DNA from: Alphaproteobacteria bacterium
GTDB taxonomy: Bacteria; Pseudomonadota; Alphaproteobacteria; UBA8366
Direction of reading: 5' to 3'
Length of the DNA: 6,797 bases
NCBI GenBank assembly: GCA_018665505.1
Contig: JABJCS010000506.1
Coordinates: 1 to 6,797 of the forward strand
Of the stretch, positions 1-6,776 are shown piece after piece. The notes under the pieces were generated by a model. It searched no databases and had not been told where the DNA came from. It saw nothing but the letters and a program-made list of their open reading frames with translations. Every line of letters begins with the position of its first letter. Positions within the stretch are counted from its first letter, which is position 1. The position numbers and the translations under genes are program-made.

Positions 1-34
1 CAAACAAATTACGTTATTCCGATATCCGGTTCAA
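1..34 (-). promoter_or_regulatory. Candidate promoter with partial MarR-type operator, cut by the window edge
   Basis: Read on the minus strand, a -35-like TTGAAC (34-29) is followed by a 17-bp spacer and TAATTT (11-6), then TTGTTTG at 7-1, where the window ends. The hyuA upstream region has the same layout: TTGCCA, 17 bp, TAATTT and the same TTGTTTG half-site in the same register. The two places share the 11-mer TAATTTGTTTG, or 12 of 13 bases if the preceding two are counted. The -35 hexamer overlaps the marR stop codon, so this promoter would serve a gene beyond the left edge. Only half of the proposed operator is visible. The hexamers are weak matches to consensus, so the case rests on similarity to the hyuA site. 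Confidence 0.45.
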
Positions 35-462
35 GAGAGCTTTCTCAGCATGTCCAAAAGGGTCTTTCTATCTTTTGCGCTGAGCGGCTCCAGCGTTTTC
101 GTGGTGATGGCTTCCGCGGCCGGTATGACTTCACGTATGAACTGCTCGCCGATCGAGGAAAGTCTCCAGAGACTGCGCCGGTGATCTTCAGGATCTGGTC
201 GGGCGTCGATTAGTTTACGTTCGCGCAGACGCCGCACGACGCCCTGCACGGTGGCCGGGTCCATGGCGGTCAGGCGTCCCAACAGATTTTGCGAGACCTC
301 GCCCTCGTCACTGATTTTGACCAAGACGGCGAATTGCAGCGGGGTTAATTGCTTGGCACCGAGGCCTTCGAAGAAGATCGCCGCGTGTCGTTGGTTGGCG
401 CGGCGCAGCAAATGTCCGATCTGGTCTTCCAGCTTGTAGGGAGGGGAGGGTGATTTTGCCAA
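31..462 (-). CDS. MarR-family transcriptional regulator
   Basis: This is a 143-residue winged-helix repressor-type protein of normal MarR length. The N-terminal dimerisation helix covers about residues 11-34 (LEDQIGHLLRRANQRHAAIF). The helix-turn-helix follows from LTPLQFAVL (39-47) through SQNLLGRLTAMDPATVQGVV (57-76), and the wing carries PDPEDHRRSLWRL (89-101) with the typical D-x-R-R. The C-terminal dimerisation helices contain PAAEAITTKTLEPLSAKDR. The start chosen is TTG at 462, preceded seven bases upstream by TAGGAG. An upstream ATG at 540 would add 26 low-complexity residues, lie wholly inside hyuB and have no family support. The gene is last in the hyuA-hyuB-marR operon; the hyuB stop overlaps its ribosome binding site. 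By context it should sense the HyuAB substrate or a related small molecule and control the palindrome upstream of hyuA. Family assignment is firm; ligand and operator are inferred. Confidence 0.92.
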   Translation of the reverse strand: MAKSPSPPYKLEDQIGHLLRRANQRHAAIFFEGLGAKQLTPLQFAVLVKISDEGEVSQNLLGRLTAMDPATVQGVVRRLRERKLIDARPDPEDHRRSLWRLSSIGEQFIREVIPAAEAITTKTLEPLSAKDRKTLLDMLRKLS

Positions 463-469
463 TGTGGTG

Positions 470-475
470 CTCCTA
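470..475 (-). promoter_or_regulatory. Ribosome binding site of the marR gene, overlapping the hyuB stop
   Basis: TAGGAG on the minus strand lies seven bases before the TTG at 462. Its first three bases are the hyuB stop codon TAG (475-473). This site is the main reason for preferring TTG at 462 as the marR start, and it implies that ribosomes finishing hyuB reload for marR. Confidence 0.75.
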
Positions 476-2215
476 CCGCGACCGGATGGACGCGGTGGCG
501 TCGCTGTCGATATCCGACAAGTCACCTGCGAGCACGACACCGAAGAGCGCTTGCGCTTGATCTACTGTGTAGTAGCCGCGCCGCACATCCTGCAGAACCG
601 CATCAGGGTCGCGCTCGAACGGATTGCCGAATCCACCGCCGCCCGGTGTGCCGACAGCGACGATGTCTCCCGGTTGGATCGGAATATCTTGATCCTTTGA
701 GAGATGTTCCGGTGTATAGGATTCGCCGCCGCGCCGCACGGTAACTGTATTCTTGCCGCCATCACCGCCGCCCAGTGCGCCCTGTGGGCCAACCCGGCCG
801 TGATCCATGACGAAGGAAGCTTGCGCCTCGCCGCGACGCAGCTCGACCGTGTAATTGACGCCGAAGCCGCCCCGTTGTTTCCCGGCGCCGCCGGAGCCTT
901 CCCGCAATCCGTATTCGTGAAACAGCACTGGATAGTACTGCTCCAGCACTTCGATGGGCTGGGTCTTCGAGATGCCGATGGTCGAGCAGCCGTTTGTCAG
1001 GCCGTCGTGATCCGCGTTGCCGCCATATCCACCACCGCTGATTTGATACATCACGAAGGACCGGTCCTTTTCCGGGTCGTAGCCGCCGAGCGCGAAATTA
1101 CCGCTTGAGCCCGCGGGGGCCGCCGTGACGATATCCGGGAGCGGTTCGACCAGAGCCGCGAACACGGCTTCGGCGATACGCTGCGAGACTTCGGCGGCGC
1201 AACCCGAGACCGGGCGCGGATACTTCGCATAAAGGAAAGTGCCTTCCGGGTCCTTGATATGTAGCGGATCGAAAGTACCCGCATTGATCGGAACTTCGGG
1301 GAAGATGTGCTTCATCGCCAGATAAACCGAGGAGCGCGTGGTCGCGATGACGCTGTTCATCGGCCCGCGACAGGGCGGGCTCGACCCCTCGAAATCGAAA
1401 TATAGATCGCCGTCTTTCTTCTCGATGGAGACCGCGATCCGCAACGGCTCGTCCACGACGCCATCGGAATCAACCCAGGCTTCTCCCCGATAGGTACCGT
1501 CCGGAATTTGTGTGATCTTGGCCCGCATTTGTTGCGCGGCCCGGGCGCGCCATTCGCGGACGGCGGATTTCACCGTATCCGTTCCGTAGCGGTCGAGCAG
1601 AGCAGTCAATTGCCGCGCGCCCACCTTCAACGCCGCGATCTGCGCCTTGATGTCGCCGATCCGCTGATCGGCGATGCGGATGTTGGAACAGATGATCGCG
1701 TAAATCTCCGGGTCCATCTTGCCCCGTTTCACCAGCTTGACCGGTGGCAGGCGCAGGCCTTCTTGTTCGACTTCCGTGGCGTTCGCGGAAAATCCACCGG
1801 GAACCGAACCGCCGATATCCGGCCAATGCCCGGTGTTCGACAGCCAAGAGAACAGTTTGCCTTCGTAGTAGAAGGGCATGGCGAAGCGCACATCCATCAA
1901 ATGCGTCCCACCGAGATAAGGGTCATTGACGATATAGACGTCGCCTTCGTCCGGCGGCAGTGCTTTGCCGGTCTTGATGAAATCGATCAACGTCATCGTG
2001 GAGAACTGCATCGTGCCGACGAAGACCGGCAAGCCCAACTCGCCCTGTGCGATAAGCTCGCCCGTCTCCGCATCGTAGATGCCGTCGGAACGGTCGTTGG
2101 CTTCCGCGATAACAGGAGAGAAGGCGGAGCGCGAAAACGTCAAATCCATCTCGTCGCAGACTTGCTGCAACCCCGCTTGGATGACGCTCAGGGTAATCGG
2201 GTCGATGTCGCTCAT
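473..2215 (-). CDS. Hydantoinase B/oxoprolinase family protein (HyuB-like subunit)
   Basis: This 580-residue protein is a full-length HyuB-type subunit, the partner of the ATP-using HyuA-type subunit in ATP-dependent hydantoinases, 5-oxoprolinases, caprolactamase and related carboxylases. Visible family landmarks in order are DPITLSVIQ (5-13), an AEANDRSDG stretch (37-45), VNDPYLGGTHLMDV (96-109), GHWPDIGGSVPGG (129-141), EGLRLPPVKL (152-161), NIRIADQRIGDIKAQIAA (178-195), GGGYGGNADHDGLTN (394-408), PIEVLEQYYPV (420-430), REGSGGAGKQRGGFG (438-452) and GTPGGGGFGNPFERDP (522-537). D41, H105, D108 and H130 are spaced as I recall for the metal site of caprolactamase CapB, so a metal site is plausible. 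The ATG at 2215 overlaps the hyuA stop as ATGA and has GGGGA six bases upstream. No frameshift or truncation is seen. The subfamily substrate is unresolved; a symbol is withheld because hyuB would imply hydantoin specificity. Confidence 0.93.
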   Translation of the reverse strand: MSDIDPITLSVIQAGLQQVCDEMDLTFSRSAFSPVIAEANDRSDGIYDAETGELIAQGELGLPVFVGTMQFSTMTLIDFIKTGKALPPDEGDVYIVNDPYLGGTHLMDVRFAMPFYYEGKLFSWLSNTGHWPDIGGSVPGGFSANATEVEQEGLRLPPVKLVKRGKMDPEIYAIICSNIRIADQRIGDIKAQIAALKVGARQLTALLDRYGTDTVKSAVREWRARAAQQMRAKITQIPDGTYRGEAWVDSDGVVDEPLRIAVSIEKKDGDLYFDFEGSSPPCRGPMNSVIATTRSSVYLAMKHIFPEVPINAGTFDPLHIKDPEGTFLYAKYPRPVSGCAAEVSQRIAEAVFAALVEPLPDIVTAAPAGSSGNFALGGYDPEKDRSFVMYQISGGGYGGNADHDGLTNGCSTIGISKTQPIEVLEQYYPVLFHEYGLREGSGGAGKQRGGFGVNYTVELRRGEAQASFVMDHGRVGPQGALGGGDGGKNTVTVRRGGESYTPEHLSKDQDIPIQPGDIVAVGTPGGGGFGNPFERDPDAVLQDVRRGYYTVDQAQALFGVVLAGDLSDIDSDATASIRSR

Positions 2216-4272
2216 CGGATGTCCCCAATTTCGATCAATAAGTTTCCGTCACGGTCCACTTCGACGCTGTTGCCGGGCTCGATGACGATGGTGGTGTCCA
2301 TCTGCTCGACGATGGCGGGGCCGTTGAACTTTCCGCTGATGGGCAGCCGGTCGCGGGCATAGATGGTGGTGGCGTGCCATTCGCCGTCGAACCACACCTG
2401 CCTTTGCCCCTCCGTGGCCTCTTCGACGCTGGCGGCACGCAAGGACGGGTCCAGAATGCGCCCAAGATCGAATTCCGGGCGCAAACCAATGACCGATGTC
2501 TTGAGATTGACTAAATTCGCGCGAATTTCCGGCAGTTCGACCTGGAAACGATCGAAATAGGCCGCTTCGAAGATGCGCTGGATCTCCTCTCGGGAGGTGT
2601 CGAGGCTGGGTAGGGAGATCGAGATTAGATGGGTTTGTCCGATGAATTGCATATCGGCGCCGTGCAGGATACGCATGTCGTCAATTTCAATTGTTTCGGA
2701 ATCGATAAGATGCCGGCCGTCAGTGATTTGTTCGGCAAATATACCCTGCACGCTCGCCATATCGACCTGATCGAGTGGTCGGTTCACTGTGCGAACGAAA
2801 TCGTGCCGAACGTCAGCGACGACGCAGCCGAGCGCGTTGGTGATCCCGGGACGTGTGGGCACCAACACACGGGGAATGCCAAGTTCCTTTGCAAGCGATA
2901 CCGCATGTAAGGGACCCGCTCCGCCAAAAGCAAAGAGCGTGAAGTCGCGAGGGTCATGCCCTTTCGATATCGATACAATCCTTATCGCGCCGGCCATTCG
3001 GTCGTTGGCGACCCGTAGAATAGCGCCCGCCGACGTATCCACGTCAAGGCTGAGCGGAGCGGCGACCTTCTCTTCGAAAACCCGCCGTATGGCGTCGATG
3101 GCGGGTGTGCCTTCGGTCGCCAGGAGTTTTTCGGGGTTCAGTCGGCCTAATAATAAATTTGCGTCGGTGATTGTCGGCGCTGCGCCGCCTCGACCGTAGC
3201 AGACCGGACCCGGTGTCGCGCCCGCGCTCTCCGGTCCGACCTTCAGCAATCCCGCATCCGTCACCGAGGCAATAGAGCCACCGCCGGAGCCGATGGTGCG
3301 CACATCGACCATCGGGACATGGATCGGCATCGCGTATTCAACGTCGAGCTCGTTGCTGACCGCGGGCACTGCGTCCATGACCAACGCGACGTCGGTCGAG
3401 GTGCCGCCCATATCGTAGGTGATGAGATTGTCGATCCCGGCGCGTTTGGCAGCATGCGCGGCTGCCATCACACCCGACGCTGGGCCCGACATCACGGTTT
3501 TAGCGGCTTCCTTGTCGACAAGGCGGGCCGAGACCATGCCGCCATTGCCGTTCATCACCAACAGATCGCGCCCGAACCCTTGGGCCGTCAATTCGTCCTG
3601 TAAGCGATTGATATAGCGATGTAAAATTGGGCGGACGGCGGCATTGACGGAAGCGGTGACACCGCGTTCGTACTCCCGATATTCCGACAACAATTCGTGC
3701 CCGGCGGTAATGTAGTCGTTCGGCCAAACCTCGCGCAGGATTTCCGTCGTCCGTTGCTCGTGGGTCGGGTTGGCGTAGGCATGGAGGAAATGTACGACCA
3801 CGGATTCGCAGCCAAGCTCGATCAGGCGCGTGGCGGCGGCGCGGACTTGATCTTCATCCAAGGGCGTTACGACTTTGCCGGCGGCATCCATCCGCTCGGC
3901 AACCTCCAAGCGCAGATCGCGCGGGATAATCGGTTCGAAGGTACCGAACATTCCGTAGGGTTGAGGGCGGGTGCGCCGGCCCACCTCGATGATATCGCGG
4001 AACCCTTGGGTTGTGATCATCCCGGTGCGCGAAAGTTTGCGCTCCAGAACCGCGTTCGTCGTGGTGGTGGTGCCGTGGACGATGGCACCGATGGAAGAGA
4101 GCGCCGTGCCGGTCTCCGTTAACGCCGCCAGTACTCCGAAAGCCTGATTCTCAACGGTCGTCGGTGTCTTGACCACGCGGACCCCGTCCCTGTCAACGAG
4201 CAGCAGGTCGGTAAACGTCCCGCCGACGTCAATACCGGCGATGACGGGAGTATCGTTTGATGACTCGGACAA
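2212..4272 (-). CDS. Hydantoinase/oxoprolinase family protein, ATP-dependent subunit (HyuA-like)
   Basis: This 686-residue protein is a full-length HyuA-type subunit with an actin/Hsp70-like ATPase fold. The N-terminal phosphate loop is GIDVGGTFTD (13-22), followed by HGTTTTTNAVLER (66-78), SEYREYERGVTASVNA (196-211), MSGPASGVMAA (261-271), the second phosphate loop DMGGTSTDVALV (287-298), VDVRTIGSGGGSIA (322-335), GPESAGATPGPVCYGRGG (346-363), FGGAGPLHA (449-457) and a C-terminal GPAIVEQMDTTIVIEPG (651-667). In the family this subunit phosphorylates or activates the substrate carbonyl with ATP, and the HyuB partner completes ring opening or carboxylation. The start is TTG at 4272: the in-frame stop TAA lies a few codons upstream, no other start codon precedes the first ATP motif, and GAGGG is close upstream. 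It heads the operon and overlaps hyuB by ATGA. Three consecutive TTA leucine codons (residues 373-375) stand out in this GC-rich gene. Cytosolic; no signal peptide. Exact substrate unknown. Confidence 0.94.
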   Translation of the reverse strand: MSESSNDTPVIAGIDVGGTFTDLLLVDRDGVRVVKTPTTVENQAFGVLAALTETGTALSSIGAIVHGTTTTTNAVLERKLSRTGMITTQGFRDIIEVGRRTRPQPYGMFGTFEPIIPRDLRLEVAERMDAAGKVVTPLDEDQVRAAATRLIELGCESVVVHFLHAYANPTHEQRTTEILREVWPNDYITAGHELLSEYREYERGVTASVNAAVRPILHRYINRLQDELTAQGFGRDLLVMNGNGGMVSARLVDKEAAKTVMSGPASGVMAAAHAAKRAGIDNLITYDMGGTSTDVALVMDAVPAVSNELDVEYAMPIHVPMVDVRTIGSGGGSIASVTDAGLLKVGPESAGATPGPVCYGRGGAAPTITDANLLLGRLNPEKLLATEGTPAIDAIRRVFEEKVAAPLSLDVDTSAGAILRVANDRMAGAIRIVSISKGHDPRDFTLFAFGGAGPLHAVSLAKELGIPRVLVPTRPGITNALGCVVADVRHDFVRTVNRPLDQVDMASVQGIFAEQITDGRHLIDSETIEIDDMRILHGADMQFIGQTHLISISLPSLDTSREEIQRIFEAAYFDRFQVELPEIRANLVNLKTSVIGLRPEFDLGRILDPSLRAASVEEATEGQRQVWFDGEWHATTIYARDRLPISGKFNGPAIVEQMDTTIVIEPGNSVEVDRDGNLLIEIGDIR

Positions 4273-4276
4273 TGGA

Positions 4277-4281
4277 CCCTC
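4277..4281 (-). promoter_or_regulatory. Ribosome binding site supporting the TTG start of hyuA
   Basis: GAGGG on the minus strand sits four bases before TTG at 4272. Spacing is slightly short but workable. With the in-frame TAA just upstream, it fixes the start at this TTG. Confidence 0.6.
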
Positions 4282-4296
4282 TGAGCTGCATTAAAC

Positions 4297-4314
4297 TTGT
4301 ATGTAGACAAACAA
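4297..4314 (-). promoter_or_regulatory. Candidate MarR-type operator (18-bp palindrome) upstream of hyuA
   Basis: The minus-strand sequence TTGTTTGTCTACATACAA forms two 8-bp arms with a single mismatch around a 2-bp centre. Length and TTGT/ACAA ends fit the short palindromes bound by MarR-family dimers. It overlaps the end of the predicted -10 box and the expected transcription start, 24 bases upstream of the hyuA start codon, a position suited to repression. The likely binder is the MarR protein encoded at the end of this operon; that link is inference. The palindrome itself is directly visible. Confidence 0.6.
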
Positions 4315-4341
4315 ATTATGCGGCCTTGTGTCGACTGGCAA
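4313..4341 (-). promoter_or_regulatory. Candidate sigma70-type promoter of the hyuA-hyuB-marR operon
   Basis: TTGCCA (4341-4336, five of six to consensus) is separated by 17 bp from TAATTT (4318-4313). An overlapping CATAAT (4320-4315) matches the -10 better but leaves only a 15-bp spacer. Transcription would begin near 4306, inside the palindrome. The promoter lies in the 88-bp gap between the Mur ligase stop and hyuA, the only gap of note in the window. No convincing intrinsic terminator for the upstream operon was found there, so some read-through from the Mur ligase gene is possible. Confidence 0.45.
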
Positions 4342-4360
4342 GTGGCTTTTGGCGGGGCGT

Positions 4361-5959
4361 TCAGATGCCGAGACGGCGTTCGTACAAATCCGGTAGGTCG
4401 TTTTCGAGAAGGACCACATCTCCGGATTTCGCGTTCTCGGCAATCCAGTCGTTCGCTTCGGCAAAACTCTCGCAGCGGATGGTCTCGGTCTCGTCGCCCG
4501 TGTGTTGCTCGAAGGCATCGACGAAACTCTCGATCCGACTGGGTGCAATCGCGAGCAGGGTATCCACATGCGCCGCCGCGATCTCGCCGAGGCGTGTGTG
4601 CTCTTCATCATGAGCTTCGCCTAGTTCCACCATGCCCGGTGTCGCTAATATCCGACGGCCATCGGACCCAACCAATATGTCGAGCGCTTCCAGGGCGGAA
4701 GCAAAGCCCTCGGGGTTGGAGTTATAAGCATCGTCGACCAATGCCGCGCCGTTCGGGCCCGGCTTAACTTCGAAGCGATGGGTGATCTGCGGCGTTGATT
4801 TCAGCGCCAGCGCCACTGACTCCGGATCGGCGCCGTAGGCACAGGCTACTGCGAAGACGAGAGCGATATTGGTGATCTGGTGAGTGCCGAAGATCGGCAC
4901 GGTGAACTCGTACGTCCCGCCCTGCCACGTCAGGGAGAGGGATAGGCCGTCCTTGGATTGTGATTGGGCCAGTATCCGCAGGTCGCAGGTTTCCCCTTCA
5001 CCGCAGACGATCATGGCGTCGGGATAGCGGTCAGCGAAGGCGTGCGCCGGGGCGTGAGAGAGCACGTCCTCAGTGGCGATCACCTTGCCGCCGCGCGCAA
5101 CGGTCGCCTCGGCCAATTCGAACTTGGCGCTCGCGACGGTCTCCAAGGTCTTGAAACGCTCGTAATGCGCCTTGCCGATGGCTGTGATGACGGCGAAGTC
5201 CGGCGGCGCCAGTTGGCATAAGCGATTGATGGAGCCAGGCCCATAGGCGCCCATCTCGGCAATGAAATAACGGTGCTCGGGGCGCAACTGCTCGCGCACG
5301 ATCCGGGCAATCCCCATCGGCGTGTTGACGCTGCCGGGCGTGGCGAGGCCCGTCGAGGCGGCTTCCAACACGTGGGAGAGAATGTGTTTCGCCGACGTCT
5401 TGCCGAAGGAGCCGGTAATGCCGATCACCTTAGCCTCCAGACGCCCGAGTTTCTCATGCGCTTCACGCCAATAGCGCCGCTGTACGTATGCTTCCTGCGG
5501 GGCCAGGGTCCAAACGGCAAAGGCCAGCATCAACGGCATGGTTTGGATAGGGACGAGCCACAGGATTGGTGGGAGATAGAGATAAGAGAAGACAAATCCC
5601 ATTGTCGCCGCATAGATCATCGCGACGACGAGGATGCGCTTTGCGCGCGCGGTCAGGACGAGTTTTTTCTTGGCGTCCTTAAGGGGGTTCCGCTCACGCC
5701 AAGCGGCGGTCAGCAAGAAACCGCCGACGATGGCGACGAGGATCCATCCGCCGAGGCGCGGTATGAAATACGCGACGGCCACGAGCAACAGAATGTTGAC
5801 GCTCAAACGTTTGTCATATGACCGGGAGGAGACGATCCATTTGAGGAACCGCGGAGCGTCGTATTCTTCTTGCTGGAAGACATGCAGCAGCAGGATCAAT
5901 CGCCGCGCCGCGAATACGAGAAAGATGATCCAGATAAATAGCCAAACCGGTGCGCTCAT
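4361..5959 (-). CDS. Membrane-anchored MurF-like Mur ligase family protein
   Basis: This 532-residue protein has a hydrophobic N-terminal part of about 150 residues, with helices near 5-27, 53-67, 71-87, 108-128 and 131-152, followed by a Mur ligase core. The core shows the ATP loop GITGSFGKTS (180-189), NTPMGIAR (212-219), EMGAYGPGSI (235-244), IGKAHYERF (261-269), the SAKFEL segment with the expected carbamylated lysine K279, GTHQITN (358-364), HRFEV (394-398), DDAYNSNPEG (409-418) and GMVELG (442-447), most like MurF. Mur ligases join an amino acid or dipeptide to a carboxylate using ATP. Ordinary MurF is soluble, about 450 residues, and begins with a UDP-binding domain that is absent here. 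The C-terminus reads VVLLENDLPDLYERR where MurF normally has a KGSR-type motif. ATG at 5959 overlaps the hydrolase stop (ATGA) and has GGAGA seven bases upstream. Family membership is clear. It is probably not the housekeeping MurF; the substrate may be lipid-linked or otherwise at the membrane, which is inference. Confidence 0.88.
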   Translation of the reverse strand: MSAPVWLFIWIIFLVFAARRLILLLHVFQQEEYDAPRFLKWIVSSRSYDKRLSVNILLLVAVAYFIPRLGGWILVAIVGGFLLTAAWRERNPLKDAKKKLVLTARAKRILVVAMIYAATMGFVFSYLYLPPILWLVPIQTMPLMLAFAVWTLAPQEAYVQRRYWREAHEKLGRLEAKVIGITGSFGKTSAKHILSHVLEAASTGLATPGSVNTPMGIARIVREQLRPEHRYFIAEMGAYGPGSINRLCQLAPPDFAVITAIGKAHYERFKTLETVASAKFELAEATVARGGKVIATEDVLSHAPAHAFADRYPDAMIVCGEGETCDLRILAQSQSKDGLSLSLTWQGGTYEFTVPIFGTHQITNIALVFAVACAYGADPESVALALKSTPQITHRFEVKPGPNGAALVDDAYNSNPEGFASALEALDILVGSDGRRILATPGMVELGEAHDEEHTRLGEIAAAHVDTLLAIAPSRIESFVDAFEQHTGDETETIRCESFAEANDWIAENAKSGDVVLLENDLPDLYERRLGI

Positions 5960-6741
5960 GTCTCATTCTCCAATGCATCGGCGAATTGCTTTAGTTGGAA
6001 CGCCGTCTGATGCCGCCCATCTCCTAATACGGAATAATGGTCTAGTCCGTCCAATTGAATGTATTGGGCATCCGGGATGAGTTCCGCCAATCGTTGGCCA
6101 AGTTCCGGCGGCGTTTCCGTATCGGCGCTGCCGAAGACCAATCGCACAGGACAGCGGATTTGCCGGGCGACCTCGCTCAGGTCTTCGTTCACCACTTTGG
6201 TTAGGATGCCTCGCATCTCGCCCGCCGCTCCGTAATCGGCGCTGCCGAAGCGTTCGCGCAATCGGTCCTTGTCGCCCATCGGCAACGCGCGCAGGGACTT
6301 ATAGAGCGCCACTTTCGATTTTACTTTCAGGGCGGCGAGCGGCGAGCGTTTGCGTTGTAACCCAGCAGCCGCGACCAGAAACAGAGCGTCGACGCATTCC
6401 GGATGCCGGGCGGCAATTTGCAGGCCGACCCGGCAACCGAAGGAATGTCCGATCCAGAGCCGACGGCCCGCTGGTAGTGTTGTGAGGAAGGAGGCGCAGG
6501 CATCGGCATATTCCGCCGTTCCCCAATCGTTAGTTGGTCTTGGCGAGACACCGAATCCGGGGAAATCCAAGACGATATTGAAGGCACTGGATTGCCAAGT
6601 CTCGGCAAGCGGCAGAAAGGCGTGATGGTCCTGTCCCCAACCGTGGGCCCAGACGAATTGTCGGTCGGCCGTCTCGTCACCGAGCGTCCAATACGCGATT
6701 GTCTGACCGTCTCGCTCGAATTGCCGGGAATTAGTGGACAT
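5956..6741 (-). CDS. Alpha/beta-fold hydrolase
   Basis: With the ATG at 6741 this is a 261-residue alpha/beta hydrolase of ordinary length and cytosolic type. Visible elements are the oxyanion-hole motif HGWG (33-36), DFPGFGVSP (59-67), the nucleophile elbow GHSFG (98-102, Ser100), the acid in GSADTETP (204-211, Asp207) and the catalytic histidine in GLDHYS (232-237, His235), so the triad is complete. A mobile cap lies around residues 130-190. Esterase, thioesterase, lactonase or amidase activity cannot be distinguished. The stop overlaps the Mur ligase ATG as ATGA, implying co-translation and a shared pathway. The start is uncertain: an in-frame GTG at 6780 would add 13 residues, could overlap a putative upstream stop (6779-6777) as GTGA, but has GGAG only two bases away; the ATG has no clear ribosome binding site either. 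The frame is open to the window edge. Confidence 0.88.
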   Translation of the reverse strand: MSTNSRQFERDGQTIAYWTLGDETADRQFVWAHGWGQDHHAFLPLAETWQSSAFNIVLDFPGFGVSPRPTNDWGTAEYADACASFLTTLPAGRRLWIGHSFGCRVGLQIAARHPECVDALFLVAAAGLQRKRSPLAALKVKSKVALYKSLRALPMGDKDRLRERFGSADYGAAGEMRGILTKVVNEDLSEVARQIRCPVRLVFGSADTETPPELGQRLAELIPDAQYIQLDGLDHYSVLGDGRHQTAFQLKQFADALENET

Positions 6742-6776
6742 CCGGACCCGTTTCGCACAGTCTCGATAAACGATTG

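Noticed and set aside
12..30. CCGGATATCGG after the marR stop as an intrinsic terminator
   Set aside because: The stem is only about three pairs and no T run follows directly; it is better read as spacer of the candidate promoter.
463..540. N-terminal extension of the MarR protein from an ATG at 540
   Set aside because: The extra 26 residues lie inside hyuB, are rich in Ser/Arg/Pro/Thr and precede the real dimerisation helix; the TTG at 462 has a good ribosome binding site and gives the normal family length.
21..1822. GATATCCGG occurring at 21, 1130 and 1814
   Set aside because: Two of the three lie within hyuB codons, there is no regular spacing or symmetry beyond GATATC, and chance recurrence is plausible.
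1508..2362. Long plus-strand open frame of 284 codons opposite hyuB
   Set aside because: It is antisense to a strongly supported gene with continuous family motifs, its translation is rich in H/R/D as expected of a GC-rich shadow frame, and it shows no recognisable domain.
4321..4360. Search for a terminator between the Mur ligase gene and hyuA
   Set aside because: Short TGGC repeats are present, but no stable stem with a following T run was found.
5273..5821. Plus-strand open frame of 182 codons opposite the Mur ligase
   Set aside because: It is complementary to the membrane and P-loop region of the Mur ligase, with charged low-quality translation and no family resemblance.
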